Shown: positions 1-8,040 of the stretch, one piece after another | Layout: each line of letters opens with the position of its first letter | Numbering within the stretch: the first letter of the stretch is position 1 | Source: Ruminiclostridium sp. | Lineage (GTDB): Bacteria > Bacillota_A > Clostridia > Oscillospirales > Ruminococcaceae | Direction of reading: 5' to 3' | Length of the DNA stretch: 12,814 nucleotides | Assembly (NCBI GenBank): GCA_017550775.1 | Contig: JAFZOA010000112.1 | Span: forward strand, 1-12,814 | Position numbers and translations under genes: made by a program | Notes under the pieces: generated by a model | Database searches by the model: none | The model's input: only the letters and a program-made list of their open reading frames with translations | Told to the model about the DNA's origin: nothing

Positions 1-1299
1 ATGGTGGGCGACGATGTGCGCATAAGTCAGGTGGTCATGAACCTGCTCACCAACGCGGTGAAGTACACCGAAAAAGGAAGCGCTTCGCTCATAATACGCG
101 ACATTGCGCGCGAGGACGGGTATGTTGACCTGTACTTCGGGATACGCGACACCGGCATAGGCATACGCGAGGAAGATATGGGAAAGCTTTTCGAGTCGTT
201 TGAGCGGCTTGAAGAGAAGCGAAACCGCAGTATCGAGGGTACCGGTCTCGGTATGCCGATAGTTGTGAAGCTCTTAGCGCTCATGGGAAGCGAGCTCAAA
301 GTCGAGAGCGTGTACGGCGAAGGGTCGCTGTTCTCGTTCACGCTGCGCCAACAGATCGCAGACGACACGCCCCTCGGCGACTACAATGCCGCTTACGCAA
401 AGAGCGGAAGGCATGAAGCTGCGAAGACCGGACTGTACGCTCCCGCGGCGAAGGTGCTTGTGGTAGACGACAACAGCATGAACCTTAAAGTCGCAAAGAA
501 CCTGCTGAAGCTTTACGGCATTTCCCCCGACCTTGTCGCTTCGGGCGAGGAAGCGATCGAGCGGATCGCGGAAAAGAGCTACAACATTGTGTTCCTTGAC
601 CACATGATGCCGGTAATGGACGGTATCGAGACTCTCGGGAAGCTGAAAGAAATGGGGCTTCCGGGGGACGGCACCGCTGTTGTCGCGCTGACTGCCAACG
701 CGGTCGCGGGCGCGCGGGAGGCTTACCTTTCGGCGGGATTTGACGACTATCTCTCCAAGCCTATGGAGCTCAACCGTCTCGAAGACAAGCTCCGGAAGTA
801 CATTCCGGCTGAGCTCCTCGAGAAGCGCGCCGACGCGGAAAGCGTCAAGCAGGCGGAACCCGCTTGCACAGCGGAAAGCGCTCCTGCCGGAACCGATACA
901 TCCGTGGAAAGCGCTGCGGACGGGAACGAAGGGCTTACGAGAAACGAGCTGCTGGAGCGCTGCGGGGTATCGGTTGAAAACGGGCTTATGTACTGCGCGG
1001 GCGACGACGGCTTCTATACCGAGATGCTCACGGATTACGCGGGAGCCTGCGATGTTAAGTGCGGTGAGCTTGAAAGCTTCTATGCCGCGAAGGATCTTGA
1101 AGAATACAGAGTCCGTGTCCACGGTCTTAAGAGCGTATCGCGGACGATAGGCGCGGATACGATCGCGGACAGCGCAAAGGCGCTTGAAGATGCGGCGCGT
1201 ACCGGCGACACGGAATACATAGAACAGCACCACGACGAGTTTATTGCCGCGTACCGTAAAACGGCAGATGATATCGCGGAAGCCCTCGGCCGGAGCTGA
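1..1299 (+). CDS. Hybrid sensor histidine kinase, C-terminal part (HATPase-REC-HPt), 5' end outside window
   Basis: This is the C-terminal 432 residues of a multi-step phosphorelay kinase. The reading frame is open from base 1, and the first visible residues already lie inside the ATPase domain (N-box NLLTNAVKYT, residues 14-23), so the ATG at base 1 is probably internal and the sensor and H-box parts lie upstream. Visible parts in order: the rest of the GHKL ATPase (G1 box DTGIGI at 50-55, G2 box GTGLG at 80-84); a receiver domain at about 151-268 with acidic pocket D156/D157, phospho-acceptor D200, T231 and K253; an Ala/Glu-rich linker at about 275-312; and an HPt domain at about 314-430 with likely phospho-histidine H374 in VHGLKSVSRTIG. 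Phosphate would pass His to Asp to His and then to a response regulator. The REC/HD-GYP protein 81 bases downstream is the obvious candidate, but that pairing is inferred. Confidence 0.93.
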   Translation: MVGDDVRISQVVMNLLTNAVKYTEKGSASLIIRDIAREDGYVDLYFGIRDTGIGIREEDMGKLFESFERLEEKRNRSIEGTGLGMPIVVKLLALMGSELKVESVYGEGSLFSFTLRQQIADDTPLGDYNAAYAKSGRHEAAKTGLYAPAAKVLVVDDNSMNLKVAKNLLKLYGISPDLVASGEEAIERIAEKSYNIVFLDHMMPVMDGIETLGKLKEMGLPGDGTAVVALTANAVAGAREAYLSAGFDDYLSKPMELNRLEDKLRKYIPAELLEKRADAESVKQAEPACTAESAPAGTDTSVESAADGNEGLTRNELLERCGVSVENGLMYCAGDDGFYTEMLTDYAGACDVKCGELESFYAAKDLEEYRVRVHGLKSVSRTIGADTIADSAKALEDAARTGDTEYIEQHHDEFIAAYRKTADDIAEALGRS

Positions 1300-1304
1300 T
1301 ACTG

Positions 1305-1349
1305 CGTCACGGTGCATGTAAAAATATAATACAGAACTATACCGTGACG
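1305..1349. promoter_or_regulatory. Perfect 9-bp inverted repeat around a TATAAT box
   Basis: CGTCACGGT at 1305-1313 is the exact reverse complement of ACCGTGACG at 1341-1349. The 27-base spacer contains TATAAT at 1325-1330. No good -35 hexamer lies 17 bases upstream (CTGCGT at 1302-1307), and no T-tract follows the right arm, so it does not look like an intrinsic terminator. It could be an operator with an activator-dependent promoter for the HD-GYP gene, or an mRNA stem-loop between the two genes. The inverted repeat is seen directly; the role is inferred. Confidence 0.4.
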
Positions 1350-1380
1350 TGTGAAAAGTTGTCGGAGGAAATAGGACAAA

Positions 1381-2388
1381 ATGGCAGATTGGATAATTGT
1401 TGTCGATGACGACATAGCGAATCTGAAAATGGCGGGAAGGATACTAAGCCGGGCAAATATGCGTGTGACCGCGCTGAAAAGCGGGCAAAGCCTGCTCGAT
1501 TTCATAACGGATCATACCCCCGACCTTATACTTCTTGACCTGATGATGCCGGGAATGGACGGCTTTGAGACTTTTGAGAAGCTGAAAATGCTTCGTGCCG
1601 GGAGACTGGATATCCCGGTCATCTTCCTTACCGCGAACGACGATGCACGTTCGGAGGCGAAGGGGCTTTCAATGGGAGCCATGGACTTCATAAAGAAGCC
1701 GTTCGTGCCGGAGGTGCTGACGCTGAGAGTTGCGCATATTATCCAGCTCATACGGCTCCAGAGAGATCTTTCTTCCGAAGTCTCAAAAAAGACCCACGAG
1801 AACGAACAGCTCTCACTGAACATTGTAAAATGCCTTGCCGACGCTATCGACGCCAAGGACACATACACGAACGGTCATTCCGGGCGCGTGGCGGAGTATT
1901 CCCGTGAGATCGCTCGGCGTGCCGGGTATTCGGAGAAGGATCAGGACATCATATATATGGTAGGCCTGCTTCACGATGTCGGTAAGATAGGTGTTCCGGA
2001 CGCGGTGATAAACAAGCCCGCAAAGCTGACGAACGACGAGTTCGAGCTTATCAAGAACCACCCTGTCATGGGCGCGCGGATACTTAAGAACATAAAGGAA
2101 ATGCCGAGGCTTGCGACCGGGGCGCGCTGGCACCATGAGCGTTACGGCGGGGGAGGTTATCCGGACGGTCTCGCCGGCGAGGACATACCGGAGGATGCCC
2201 GGATAATCGCGGTCGCGGACGCTTACGACGCTATGTCGAGCCGACGGAGCTACCGTGACGTGCTCCCGCAGGGAGTTGTACGCGAGGAGATAGAAAACGG
2301 CAGGGGGACCCAGTTCGACCCGAGATTTGCCGATATAATGCTTGAAATGATAGATGAGGATACCGAATACGAGATGAGGGAGCATTGA
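1381..2388 (+). CDS. Response regulator with HD-GYP domain (predicted c-di-GMP phosphodiesterase)
   Basis: This 335-residue protein joins a receiver domain (about 3-125) to an HD-GYP hydrolase domain (about 145-325). The receiver keeps the acidic pocket D9-D11, phospho-acceptor D53, T84 and K106. The HD-GYP part has its metal and signature residues: H166, the HD pair H198-D199 in LLHDVGKIG, H227, H251-H252, GYP at 259-261 and D280. It is therefore predicted to be an active phosphodiesterase lowering cyclic di-GMP in the cytoplasm when phosphorylated; in this family c-di-GMP is cut to pGpG and/or GMP. A short helical linker joins the domains, as in RpfG-type regulators. GGAGG at 1364-1368 precedes the ATG by 12 bases. 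It follows the hybrid kinase by 81 bases, whose HPt domain could phosphorylate it. The target pathway is not visible here. Confidence 0.94.
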   Translation: MADWIIVVDDDIANLKMAGRILSRANMRVTALKSGQSLLDFITDHTPDLILLDLMMPGMDGFETFEKLKMLRAGRLDIPVIFLTANDDARSEAKGLSMGAMDFIKKPFVPEVLTLRVAHIIQLIRLQRDLSSEVSKKTHENEQLSLNIVKCLADAIDAKDTYTNGHSGRVAEYSREIARRAGYSEKDQDIIYMVGLLHDVGKIGVPDAVINKPAKLTNDEFELIKNHPVMGARILKNIKEMPRLATGARWHHERYGGGGYPDGLAGEDIPEDARIIAVADAYDAMSSRRSYRDVLPQGVVREEIENGRGTQFDPRFADIMLEMIDEDTEYEMREH

Positions 2389-2392
2389 GCCC

Positions 2393-2421
2393 TTGTCACT
2401 GACATAAGTATTAATAATAAT
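2393..2421 (+). promoter_or_regulatory. Candidate vegetative promoter for the transporter/partner-switch operon
   Basis: TTGTCA (2393-2398) and AATAAT (2416-2421) each match the sigma-A consensus at 5 of 6 positions and are separated by exactly 17 bases. They lie just after the HD-GYP stop codon and about 64 bases before the start of the transporter gene. No terminator is seen between the two genes, so read-through from upstream is also possible. Confidence 0.42.
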
Positions 2422-2484
2422 TGATATGCCGCAATGTATCGCGAACACACGGGTATAACGCTTTGATACAGCGGCGGAGAGAGT

Positions 2485-4254
2485 ATGCAGCAGGATAATA
2501 ATTTCTTAAAAAAGGTCTATATCAAAAATCTTTTCCCGATAATGTTCTCGGTGCTTGGCGGGACGATCAATACACTTATCGACAGTATTTTCGTCTCACG
2601 GGTGATAGGTGAAAGCGCTCTTGCGGCGATAAACCTCAGTATGCCGGTGTACCTTATCCTTTGTACGATCGGATCTGTGATCGTGTACGGATCGTCCATT
2701 CTGTCCGCAGCGGAGGCGGGACGCGGGAACATGAACAGCGCTCAGGCGTATTACCGTATATCGCTTACGCTGTGCCTTATAGCAGGTGTTGTCACCACAG
2801 CACTCGGAATAGTGTTCTGCCGACCGATCGCGTCAATGCTTACGAACGGCGGTACACTCACGGATCAGGTGTACGAATACTGTATGGTGTCGTTTATAGG
2901 CTCGATATCAACACTTATGATCTATATCCCGACATCATATCTGCACATAGACGGCAAGCGTTCTCATATCTCCGTGATGATGGGGATACTTGTTGCAACG
3001 GACGTGATACTTGACATAATGCTGATAGCGGTGTTCCCCTTCGGACTGTACGGTGCGTCCGCCGCGAGCGTGCTGTCGGTGACGGCGGCGTGCGTTTACG
3101 GCTTTATCCAGCTCGAACGAGGATATTCCAACTACCGGCTCGGACTTAAGCTCCCGGGTATCAAAGAGCTGGGAAAGCTGCTCGGCTACGGTTCTCCGGC
3201 GGCGCTCGGAAACCTTTACGACGCGCTGAAGCTAATCATTCTGAACAGCATCATTCTTATCAGCGGCGGTGAGAGCGCGGCTGCTGTATGGGCTGCGGTA
3301 AACACGCTTTCTGAGCTTTCCATGATAATAATACTCGGTGTACCGCGAGCCGCCTCTCCCCTGGTCGCTGCCTTCAAGACCTCGAAGGAAAACGGCGCTA
3401 TCCGTATTCTTATGAAGCTCGAAATGAATGCGGGTATCGTACTGTCCAGCGTGTTCACGTTTCTGATAACGGCTTTGAGCGAGCCTATAAGGGAGATGTT
3501 CGGGCTCTCGTCAGATATGCTTTTCCCGTGCCTTTGTCTCGGGGTGAGCACAGTGTTTTTCGTGATCGGGAGCGTATGGGATACGTTCATGAACTCGACC
3601 GGGTGGATAGCGAGGTCGAACATCATGTCCGCCGCCAGAAGACTTGTGCTTCCCGCAGCGGCAGCGATCGTCATTGTAAGCTTCGGTGGGTATCTCTGGC
3701 TGTTCCTGCCGATCTCCGCCGTGCTGACGCTTGTGGTCGATCTTGTGGTGACGGCGATACCGTATCTCAAAAAGAAGAAGACCGAACGCTATGTTTCGCG
3801 CTATCTGCTGCTCGACGACTATCTTGAGCGCACCGGCAAGGTGCTCGACTTCTCGATACCGCCGGATATGGACAGGGTATGTGACGCGAGCGAGCAGATA
3901 AAGGATTTCTGCGCGGACAACGACATGAGCATAAAACAGACCGTCAAGCTCGGCCTTGCGATAGAGGAGCTCCTCAATGTAATAATCGAGAAGTCGCCCG
4001 GTATCAACAGCGTCGATCTCAGAGCGTTCGCGGTGGACGGCTCTGCCGGAATACGAATACGGTGTGCCGGTGTGAACTATGACCCGTTCAACGATAACAG
4101 CTCGGACGAGGACTTTCTGCTCGGAATAAACATGATAAAGAAAATGGCCGATGTTACCAAGCATACATACACTTTTGGCATGAATATCATCAACATTATC
4201 TTCCCGTTTGAAGACCAGAAGCAGTCTGGCCGGGATAAGTCGGAACAGAGGTGA
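2485..4254 (+). CDS. MATE-family transporter fused to an RsbW-like HATPase domain
   Basis: This 589-residue protein has two parts. Residues about 12-430 carry twelve hydrophobic segments (roughly 14-36, 52-77, 93-115, 130-152, 162-184, 188-209, 233-260, 267-290, 313-333, 347-366, 386-405 and 408-427), with an N-terminal half typical of MATE multidrug/oligosaccharide/polysaccharide-type exporters. After a basic stretch (KKKKT, 429-433), residues about 445-580 form a cytoplasmic domain resembling SpoIIAB/RsbW kinases and alignable with the stand-alone kinase at 7580-7990. The N-box-like LAIEELLN (491-498) is kept. The G1 box is changed: the usual Asp of DxGxP is Cys527 in CAGVNYDP. The glycine-rich G2 motif is FLLG instead of GGLG. 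It may therefore bind partners or nucleotide poorly or non-catalytically. Ordinary MATE proteins of about 450 residues lack this tail. Start ATG follows GGAGAGAG (2476-2483). It is the first gene of the operon, 4 bases before the GH3 gene. Confidence 0.85.
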   Translation: MQQDNNFLKKVYIKNLFPIMFSVLGGTINTLIDSIFVSRVIGESALAAINLSMPVYLILCTIGSVIVYGSSILSAAEAGRGNMNSAQAYYRISLTLCLIAGVVTTALGIVFCRPIASMLTNGGTLTDQVYEYCMVSFIGSISTLMIYIPTSYLHIDGKRSHISVMMGILVATDVILDIMLIAVFPFGLYGASAASVLSVTAACVYGFIQLERGYSNYRLGLKLPGIKELGKLLGYGSPAALGNLYDALKLIILNSIILISGGESAAAVWAAVNTLSELSMIIILGVPRAASPLVAAFKTSKENGAIRILMKLEMNAGIVLSSVFTFLITALSEPIREMFGLSSDMLFPCLCLGVSTVFFVIGSVWDTFMNSTGWIARSNIMSAARRLVLPAAAAIVIVSFGGYLWLFLPISAVLTLVVDLVVTAIPYLKKKKTERYVSRYLLLDDYLERTGKVLDFSIPPDMDRVCDASEQIKDFCADNDMSIKQTVKLGLAIEELLNVIIEKSPGINSVDLRAFAVDGSAGIRIRCAGVNYDPFNDNSSDEDFLLGINMIKKMADVTKHTYTFGMNIINIIFPFEDQKQSGRDKSEQR

Positions 4255-4258
4255 AGCA

Positions 4259-5872
4259 ATGGAAAAAAGCTTAATAGACGAAACACTTTCAGAGGTCTGC
4301 ATGAATGCGGAAGCTGTCAACCGAAGCAATCTCGAAACGATCATATCCGAGAATGCGCAGACCGAGTTCGGCATTAAACACGGTTTCCCGGAAATAAGAA
4401 ACGCGGATGATTACCGACAACGCGTGCCGATATCGGAATACTCCGACTACGCAGAATACATCGAGCGCATGAGAAAGGGCGATACCGGGCTTTTAACCGC
4501 GTATCCCGTCATCGGGTATTGTATGACCTCCGGGACGACCGGCTCGGCAAAGTACATACCCGTGACGCGAACCATGCTCGCCAGATATCCGAGGCACGTT
4601 GCCCGTATAAAGGACAAACCCCTGCGGGAAAGCGGAAAAAAGCGCATATTCATCAACATCTTCCGTATCGACACCGATAAGCCCGCCGGAAGCGAGACTG
4701 TGTTCTCGGAGATAACCTACCGCTTCTTCTACGAGCACGGCGTGCTTGACCTGAACAGTTATGCCGGCGGGAAAGACCTGCTGTTCGTTACGAAACCGTG
4801 TGACATTATGTACGCGAAGCTTTGGGCGGCGCTGCTTACGCCGGATGCCGTCCTGATCGAGGCTCTTTATATGTCGGAGCTTGTCAGGTTTTTCGATTAT
4901 ATGGAGGAAAATGCACTGCGCGTGGTCGGGGACATACGGAAGGGAAAACCGGATATCGCGGCGGGGCTTCCCGAGAACATCGTTAAAGCGCTGGTCTCGA
5001 TGCCGGTAAACGAGGAGCGTCTCAAAGAGATAGAACGCGAGTGCGCCAAAGGCTTTGAGAACATCACGCGGCGGCTGTGGAAGGATTGTGTACGGGTCGC
5101 GGGTGTGTGCGGAAGAGCGTATGCCGCCGATCTCGCGGCGCTTGACAAATTCTGCGGAGATATCCCGAGATATTACTGGATCTACTGTGCGTCGGAGTGC
5201 ATCATAGGTGCGCCGGCGGAGGAGAACGGCTTCAACTATGTGCTGATGCCGGATGCCGCGTTCTTCGAGTTCAAGCCGTTCCCGTCGGACGGCACAAGTA
5301 AAACGCTGCTCCCGCACGAGCTCACGGTAAACGAGATGTACGAGCCGATCATCACGAACTATTCCGGGCTGTACCGGTACTGCCTCGGCGACGTGGTGAA
5401 GATAACCGGCTATGTGGGACAGAGCCCGCTCATGGAAGTGATGTTCCGCAAGGGCGTGGCGCTCAACATCGCCGGCGAGAAGCTTACCATGAGACAGGTC
5501 GGAAAAGCTGCGGAGTACATAACGAAAAAGGGCGTGACGCTGTGGGATTACTGCATCGGGGCGTATAACTCATCCGGACACGGAAGATATATCGTCGCAG
5601 CGTGTGCTGAGGGAGAAAACGCAGACCCGGGAAAGCTCCGGGAATTGTTCGACGAGGCGCTGCGATCGTCAAACTGCGATTACGACGATCTGAGAAGGCT
5701 CGGTACGCTCACCGCTCCGGAAGTGTACGTAATGAGCAAGACTTCGTTTGAGAAGTTCAGGCTTTCGCAGGAGCTTGTCAAGAAATACGGTCACAACAAA
5801 CCAAAACACGTTTTTACAGGGAACATAACACCCGAAATCAAGAAAGAGTGGTCTGAATATGCGCAACAATAA
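4259..5872 (+). CDS. GH3-family acyl-acid amido synthetase-like protein
   Basis: A 537-residue member of the GH3 branch of the ANL (firefly luciferase-like) adenylating superfamily, called auxin-responsive GH3 in plants. Members activate a carboxylic acid with ATP and then form an amide with an amino acid. Visible signatures: the ATP-binding loop SGTTGSAKYIP (91-101), the acidic/aromatic ECIIGAPAEENGFNYV stretch in mid-protein, the strongly conserved YSGLYRYCLGDVVKITGY (D378 in GDVV), and LNIAGEKLTMRQV near the hinge before the C-terminal subdomain. Length fits the family. An upstream in-frame ATG at 4208 would overlap the transporter gene by 47 bases; the ATG at 4259 is preferred because AGAGGTGA (4247-4254) sits just before it. 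It overlaps the phosphatase gene by 14 bases, so translation is probably coupled. The natural substrate is unknown; context suggests a small acid handled by the neighbouring methyltransferase and transporter. Confidence 0.87.
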   Translation: MEKSLIDETLSEVCMNAEAVNRSNLETIISENAQTEFGIKHGFPEIRNADDYRQRVPISEYSDYAEYIERMRKGDTGLLTAYPVIGYCMTSGTTGSAKYIPVTRTMLARYPRHVARIKDKPLRESGKKRIFINIFRIDTDKPAGSETVFSEITYRFFYEHGVLDLNSYAGGKDLLFVTKPCDIMYAKLWAALLTPDAVLIEALYMSELVRFFDYMEENALRVVGDIRKGKPDIAAGLPENIVKALVSMPVNEERLKEIERECAKGFENITRRLWKDCVRVAGVCGRAYAADLAALDKFCGDIPRYYWIYCASECIIGAPAEENGFNYVLMPDAAFFEFKPFPSDGTSKTLLPHELTVNEMYEPIITNYSGLYRYCLGDVVKITGYVGQSPLMEVMFRKGVALNIAGEKLTMRQVGKAAEYITKKGVTLWDYCIGAYNSSGHGRYIVAACAEGENADPGKLRELFDEALRSSNCDYDDLRRLGTLTAPEVYVMSKTSFEKFRLSQELVKKYGHNKPKHVFTGNITPEIKKEWSEYAQQ

Positions 5873-7580
5873 TAACCAGAAAAGTATCAAAAAGATCAAC
5901 ACCTTCAGCCTCTGGCTCAAGTTCCTGATTGGAATTTTCCTGATTGGTATCATCATCACCGCGAGTATCATAATCGTCGGTAAGGAGCTTTACAGAAGCG
6001 CGATCATCGACCGTTACTACGCTACCGCATTCGATGTCACCGAAGCGGCGACGAGCTACTTTGACGGCCCCGAGCTTGTGGAATACGCGGAGATCGTCAA
6101 GAAGTACAACCGCGGCGAGATGTCCGACGAAGAGATAGAAGCCATACGCAACAGCGAGACATACAGACGGCAGGTGACTCTGCTGGATAAACTTCGTGAC
6201 AGCATGGGCTTCAACGATATCTACATCGGCGCATTTGACGTTGAGGTGCTTAAAAACTATTCGGAAGAAGCATTCAAGTCGGGTCAGTGGAAACCGCTCT
6301 GCTACATAGCGGACTCGTATTACGACAAGACAAAGCAGTTCAGATTCGGCGACGCGAGCCGTATTCAGCCGGAGTGGCGCGAGGGCGCGATAAATCTCGC
6401 CGAAACGGGTATTTTACATAATACAAAGGCGATAACCAACGGTGACTTCGGCTCGATCCTCACCGCGACCAATTTCTTTAACTACGAGGGACAGCCGGTA
6501 GCGATAATCGCGGCAGAGATACCTATGCTCACCCTTGAGAGCGATACCAACAATTTTGTATCGTGGCTGTGCCTGCTCGGCTCGACCTTCACACTCGTGA
6601 TCTGCGTCATATACATGGCTCTGATCTACCGCATAATTATCCGCCCCGTGCGCAAGCTTTCCGAAGAAGCCTCCACCTTCGTCGAGGGCAACGCAGAGAT
6701 CTCCAGCGATCTTGAAAAGATACGCAACCATGACGAGATCGGCGTACTCAGCCGCAGTCTCCTGAAAATGGAGATCGACATCAAGGATTACATCGAAAAC
6801 ATCACCAAGATCACCGCGGAGAAGGAGCGTATCGGTGCCGAGCTCAACGTCGCCACGCAGATCCAGGCGGATATGCTCCCGTCTATATTCCCGCCGTTCC
6901 CCGAAAGGAAAGAGTTTGATATCTACGCGAGCATGACCCCGGCGAAGGAGGTCGGCGGCGACTTCTACGACTTCTTCCTCGTTGACGACGACCACATCGC
7001 ACTCGTAATGGCAGACGTTTCGGGTAAGGGAGTACCGGCAGCGCTCTTTATGGTCATTGCAAAGACCCTTATAAAGAACCGTGCGCAGATGGGAGACAGC
7101 CCCGCGGCCGTGCTTATGAATGTTAACGAACAGCTCTGTGAGGGCAACGAAGCAGAACTCTTCGTTACCGTATGGCTTGCGATAATCGAGATATCCACCG
7201 GTAAGGGCAAGGCCGCGAATGCCGGTCACGAGCATCCGATACTCCGCCGCAAGGACGGTAAGTTCGAGCTTGTGGAATACCGCCATTCACCGGCAGTTGC
7301 GACAATGGAAGGCATACGCTTCAAGGAGCATGAATTTGAGATCTTCCCGGGCGACACCCTGTTTGTGTACACCGACGGTGTTCCGGAAGCCACAAATGCG
7401 AATAACGAGCTTTTCGGTTCGGACAGAATGCTCGACGTGCTCAACGAAAAGCCCGACAGTACGCCGGATATACTCTTGAAGAAAATGAGATCGGCGGTGG
7501 ACGATTTTGTCGGAGAGGCTCCGCAGTTTGACGATCTGACTATGCTTGGATTTGCCTACTACGGAACGGAGGGAAAATAA
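5859..7580 (+). CDS. Membrane SpoIIE/RsbU-type PP2C protein phosphatase with sensor and HAMP domains
   Basis: A 573-residue signalling phosphatase. Residues about 18-41 and 233-258 are membrane segments flanking an extracytoplasmic region of about 190 residues. The end of that region (GDFGSILTATNFFNYEGQPVA) resembles Cache-type sensor folds, though weakly. A HAMP linker follows (about 255-310, starting IIRPVRKLSEEA), then a helical connector (KERIGAELNVATQIQADMLP) and the PP2C catalytic domain at about 335-570. Metal-binding and signature residues are present: D368 in EVGGDFYDF, D386 in ADVSGKGVPAALFM, D506 in YTDGVPEA, and D558/D559 in FDDLTM. It is predicted to remove phosphate from a STAS-domain serine in response to an external signal; the STAS domain encoded at 8041-9270 is the likely substrate. 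The start lies inside the end of the GH3 gene, and the stop overlaps the next start by one base, showing tight translational coupling. Confidence 0.94.
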   Translation: MRNNNNQKSIKKINTFSLWLKFLIGIFLIGIIITASIIIVGKELYRSAIIDRYYATAFDVTEAATSYFDGPELVEYAEIVKKYNRGEMSDEEIEAIRNSETYRRQVTLLDKLRDSMGFNDIYIGAFDVEVLKNYSEEAFKSGQWKPLCYIADSYYDKTKQFRFGDASRIQPEWREGAINLAETGILHNTKAITNGDFGSILTATNFFNYEGQPVAIIAAEIPMLTLESDTNNFVSWLCLLGSTFTLVICVIYMALIYRIIIRPVRKLSEEASTFVEGNAEISSDLEKIRNHDEIGVLSRSLLKMEIDIKDYIENITKITAEKERIGAELNVATQIQADMLPSIFPPFPERKEFDIYASMTPAKEVGGDFYDFFLVDDDHIALVMADVSGKGVPAALFMVIAKTLIKNRAQMGDSPAAVLMNVNEQLCEGNEAELFVTVWLAIIEISTGKGKAANAGHEHPILRRKDGKFELVEYRHSPAVATMEGIRFKEHEFEIFPGDTLFVYTDGVPEATNANNELFGSDRMLDVLNEKPDSTPDILLKKMRSAVDDFVGEAPQFDDLTMLGFAYYGTEGK

Positions 7581-7990
7581 TGAATGAGCTTAGTATAAAA
7601 GCCGATACAGCAAACCTATACAAAGTTCTTGACATGATCGGGGAAACGATCGACGGGTATGCTTGTCCTACAAGAACAAAGTCGCATCTTGATGTTGCGG
7701 TGGAAGAAATATTCGTCAATATCGCTAACTATGCTTACGGTGACGACACCGGCGACGCGTTCATCACCGCCGACGTGAGCGGTGAACCGCCGACCCTTAC
7801 CGTAACGTTCCGTGACAGCGGTATGCCGTATGATCCGCTCAAAAAGCCGGATCCCGATGTCACACTGTCCGCAGATGAGCGCAGTATAGGCGGTCTCGGT
7901 ATCTTCATGGTCAAGAAGACCATGGACGACATGATCTACGAGTACAAGGACGGGCAGAACGTGCTCACCATAAAGAAAACGCTCGTCTGA
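7580..7990 (+). CDS. RsbW/SpoIIAB-like serine kinase (anti-sigma-factor type ATPase)
   Basis: A 136-residue stand-alone GHKL ATPase of the anti-sigma-factor serine kinase type. It has the N-box DVAVEEIFVNIANYAYG (38-54, with E42/E43, N47 and N50), an intact G1 box RDSGMPYDP (D79, G81) and a glycine-rich GGLGIFMV (104-111). Family members phosphorylate a serine in a partner STAS protein and, when not bound to it, sequester another protein, classically a sigma factor. Its ATG overlaps the phosphatase stop codon by one base and is preceded by GGAGGG at 7568-7573. The phosphatase upstream and the STAS fusion downstream complete a partner-switching set. No sigma factor is encoded nearby, so what the kinase sequesters is open; the transporter's related C-terminal domain could instead compete for the same STAS partner (inference). 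Confidence 0.92.
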   Translation: MNELSIKADTANLYKVLDMIGETIDGYACPTRTKSHLDVAVEEIFVNIANYAYGDDTGDAFITADVSGEPPTLTVTFRDSGMPYDPLKKPDPDVTLSADERSIGGLGIFMVKKTMDDMIYEYKDGQNVLTIKKTLV

Positions 7991-8040
7991 ACGGGCTTGA
8001 TGCCGGACGGAAAAGCGGAAACTGTCGGAGGGAATGTGTT

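Noticed and set aside
274..1317. Long minus-strand ORFs opposite the kinase and other genes
   Set aside because: They mirror codon-biased plus-strand genes with clear domains, and their own translations have no recognisable motifs or ribosome binding sites.
2251..2262. TACCGTGACGTG inside the HD-GYP gene repeating the right arm of the 1305-1349 inverted repeat
   Set aside because: A shared 12-mer is expected several times by chance in 12.8 kb, and this copy is plain coding sequence.
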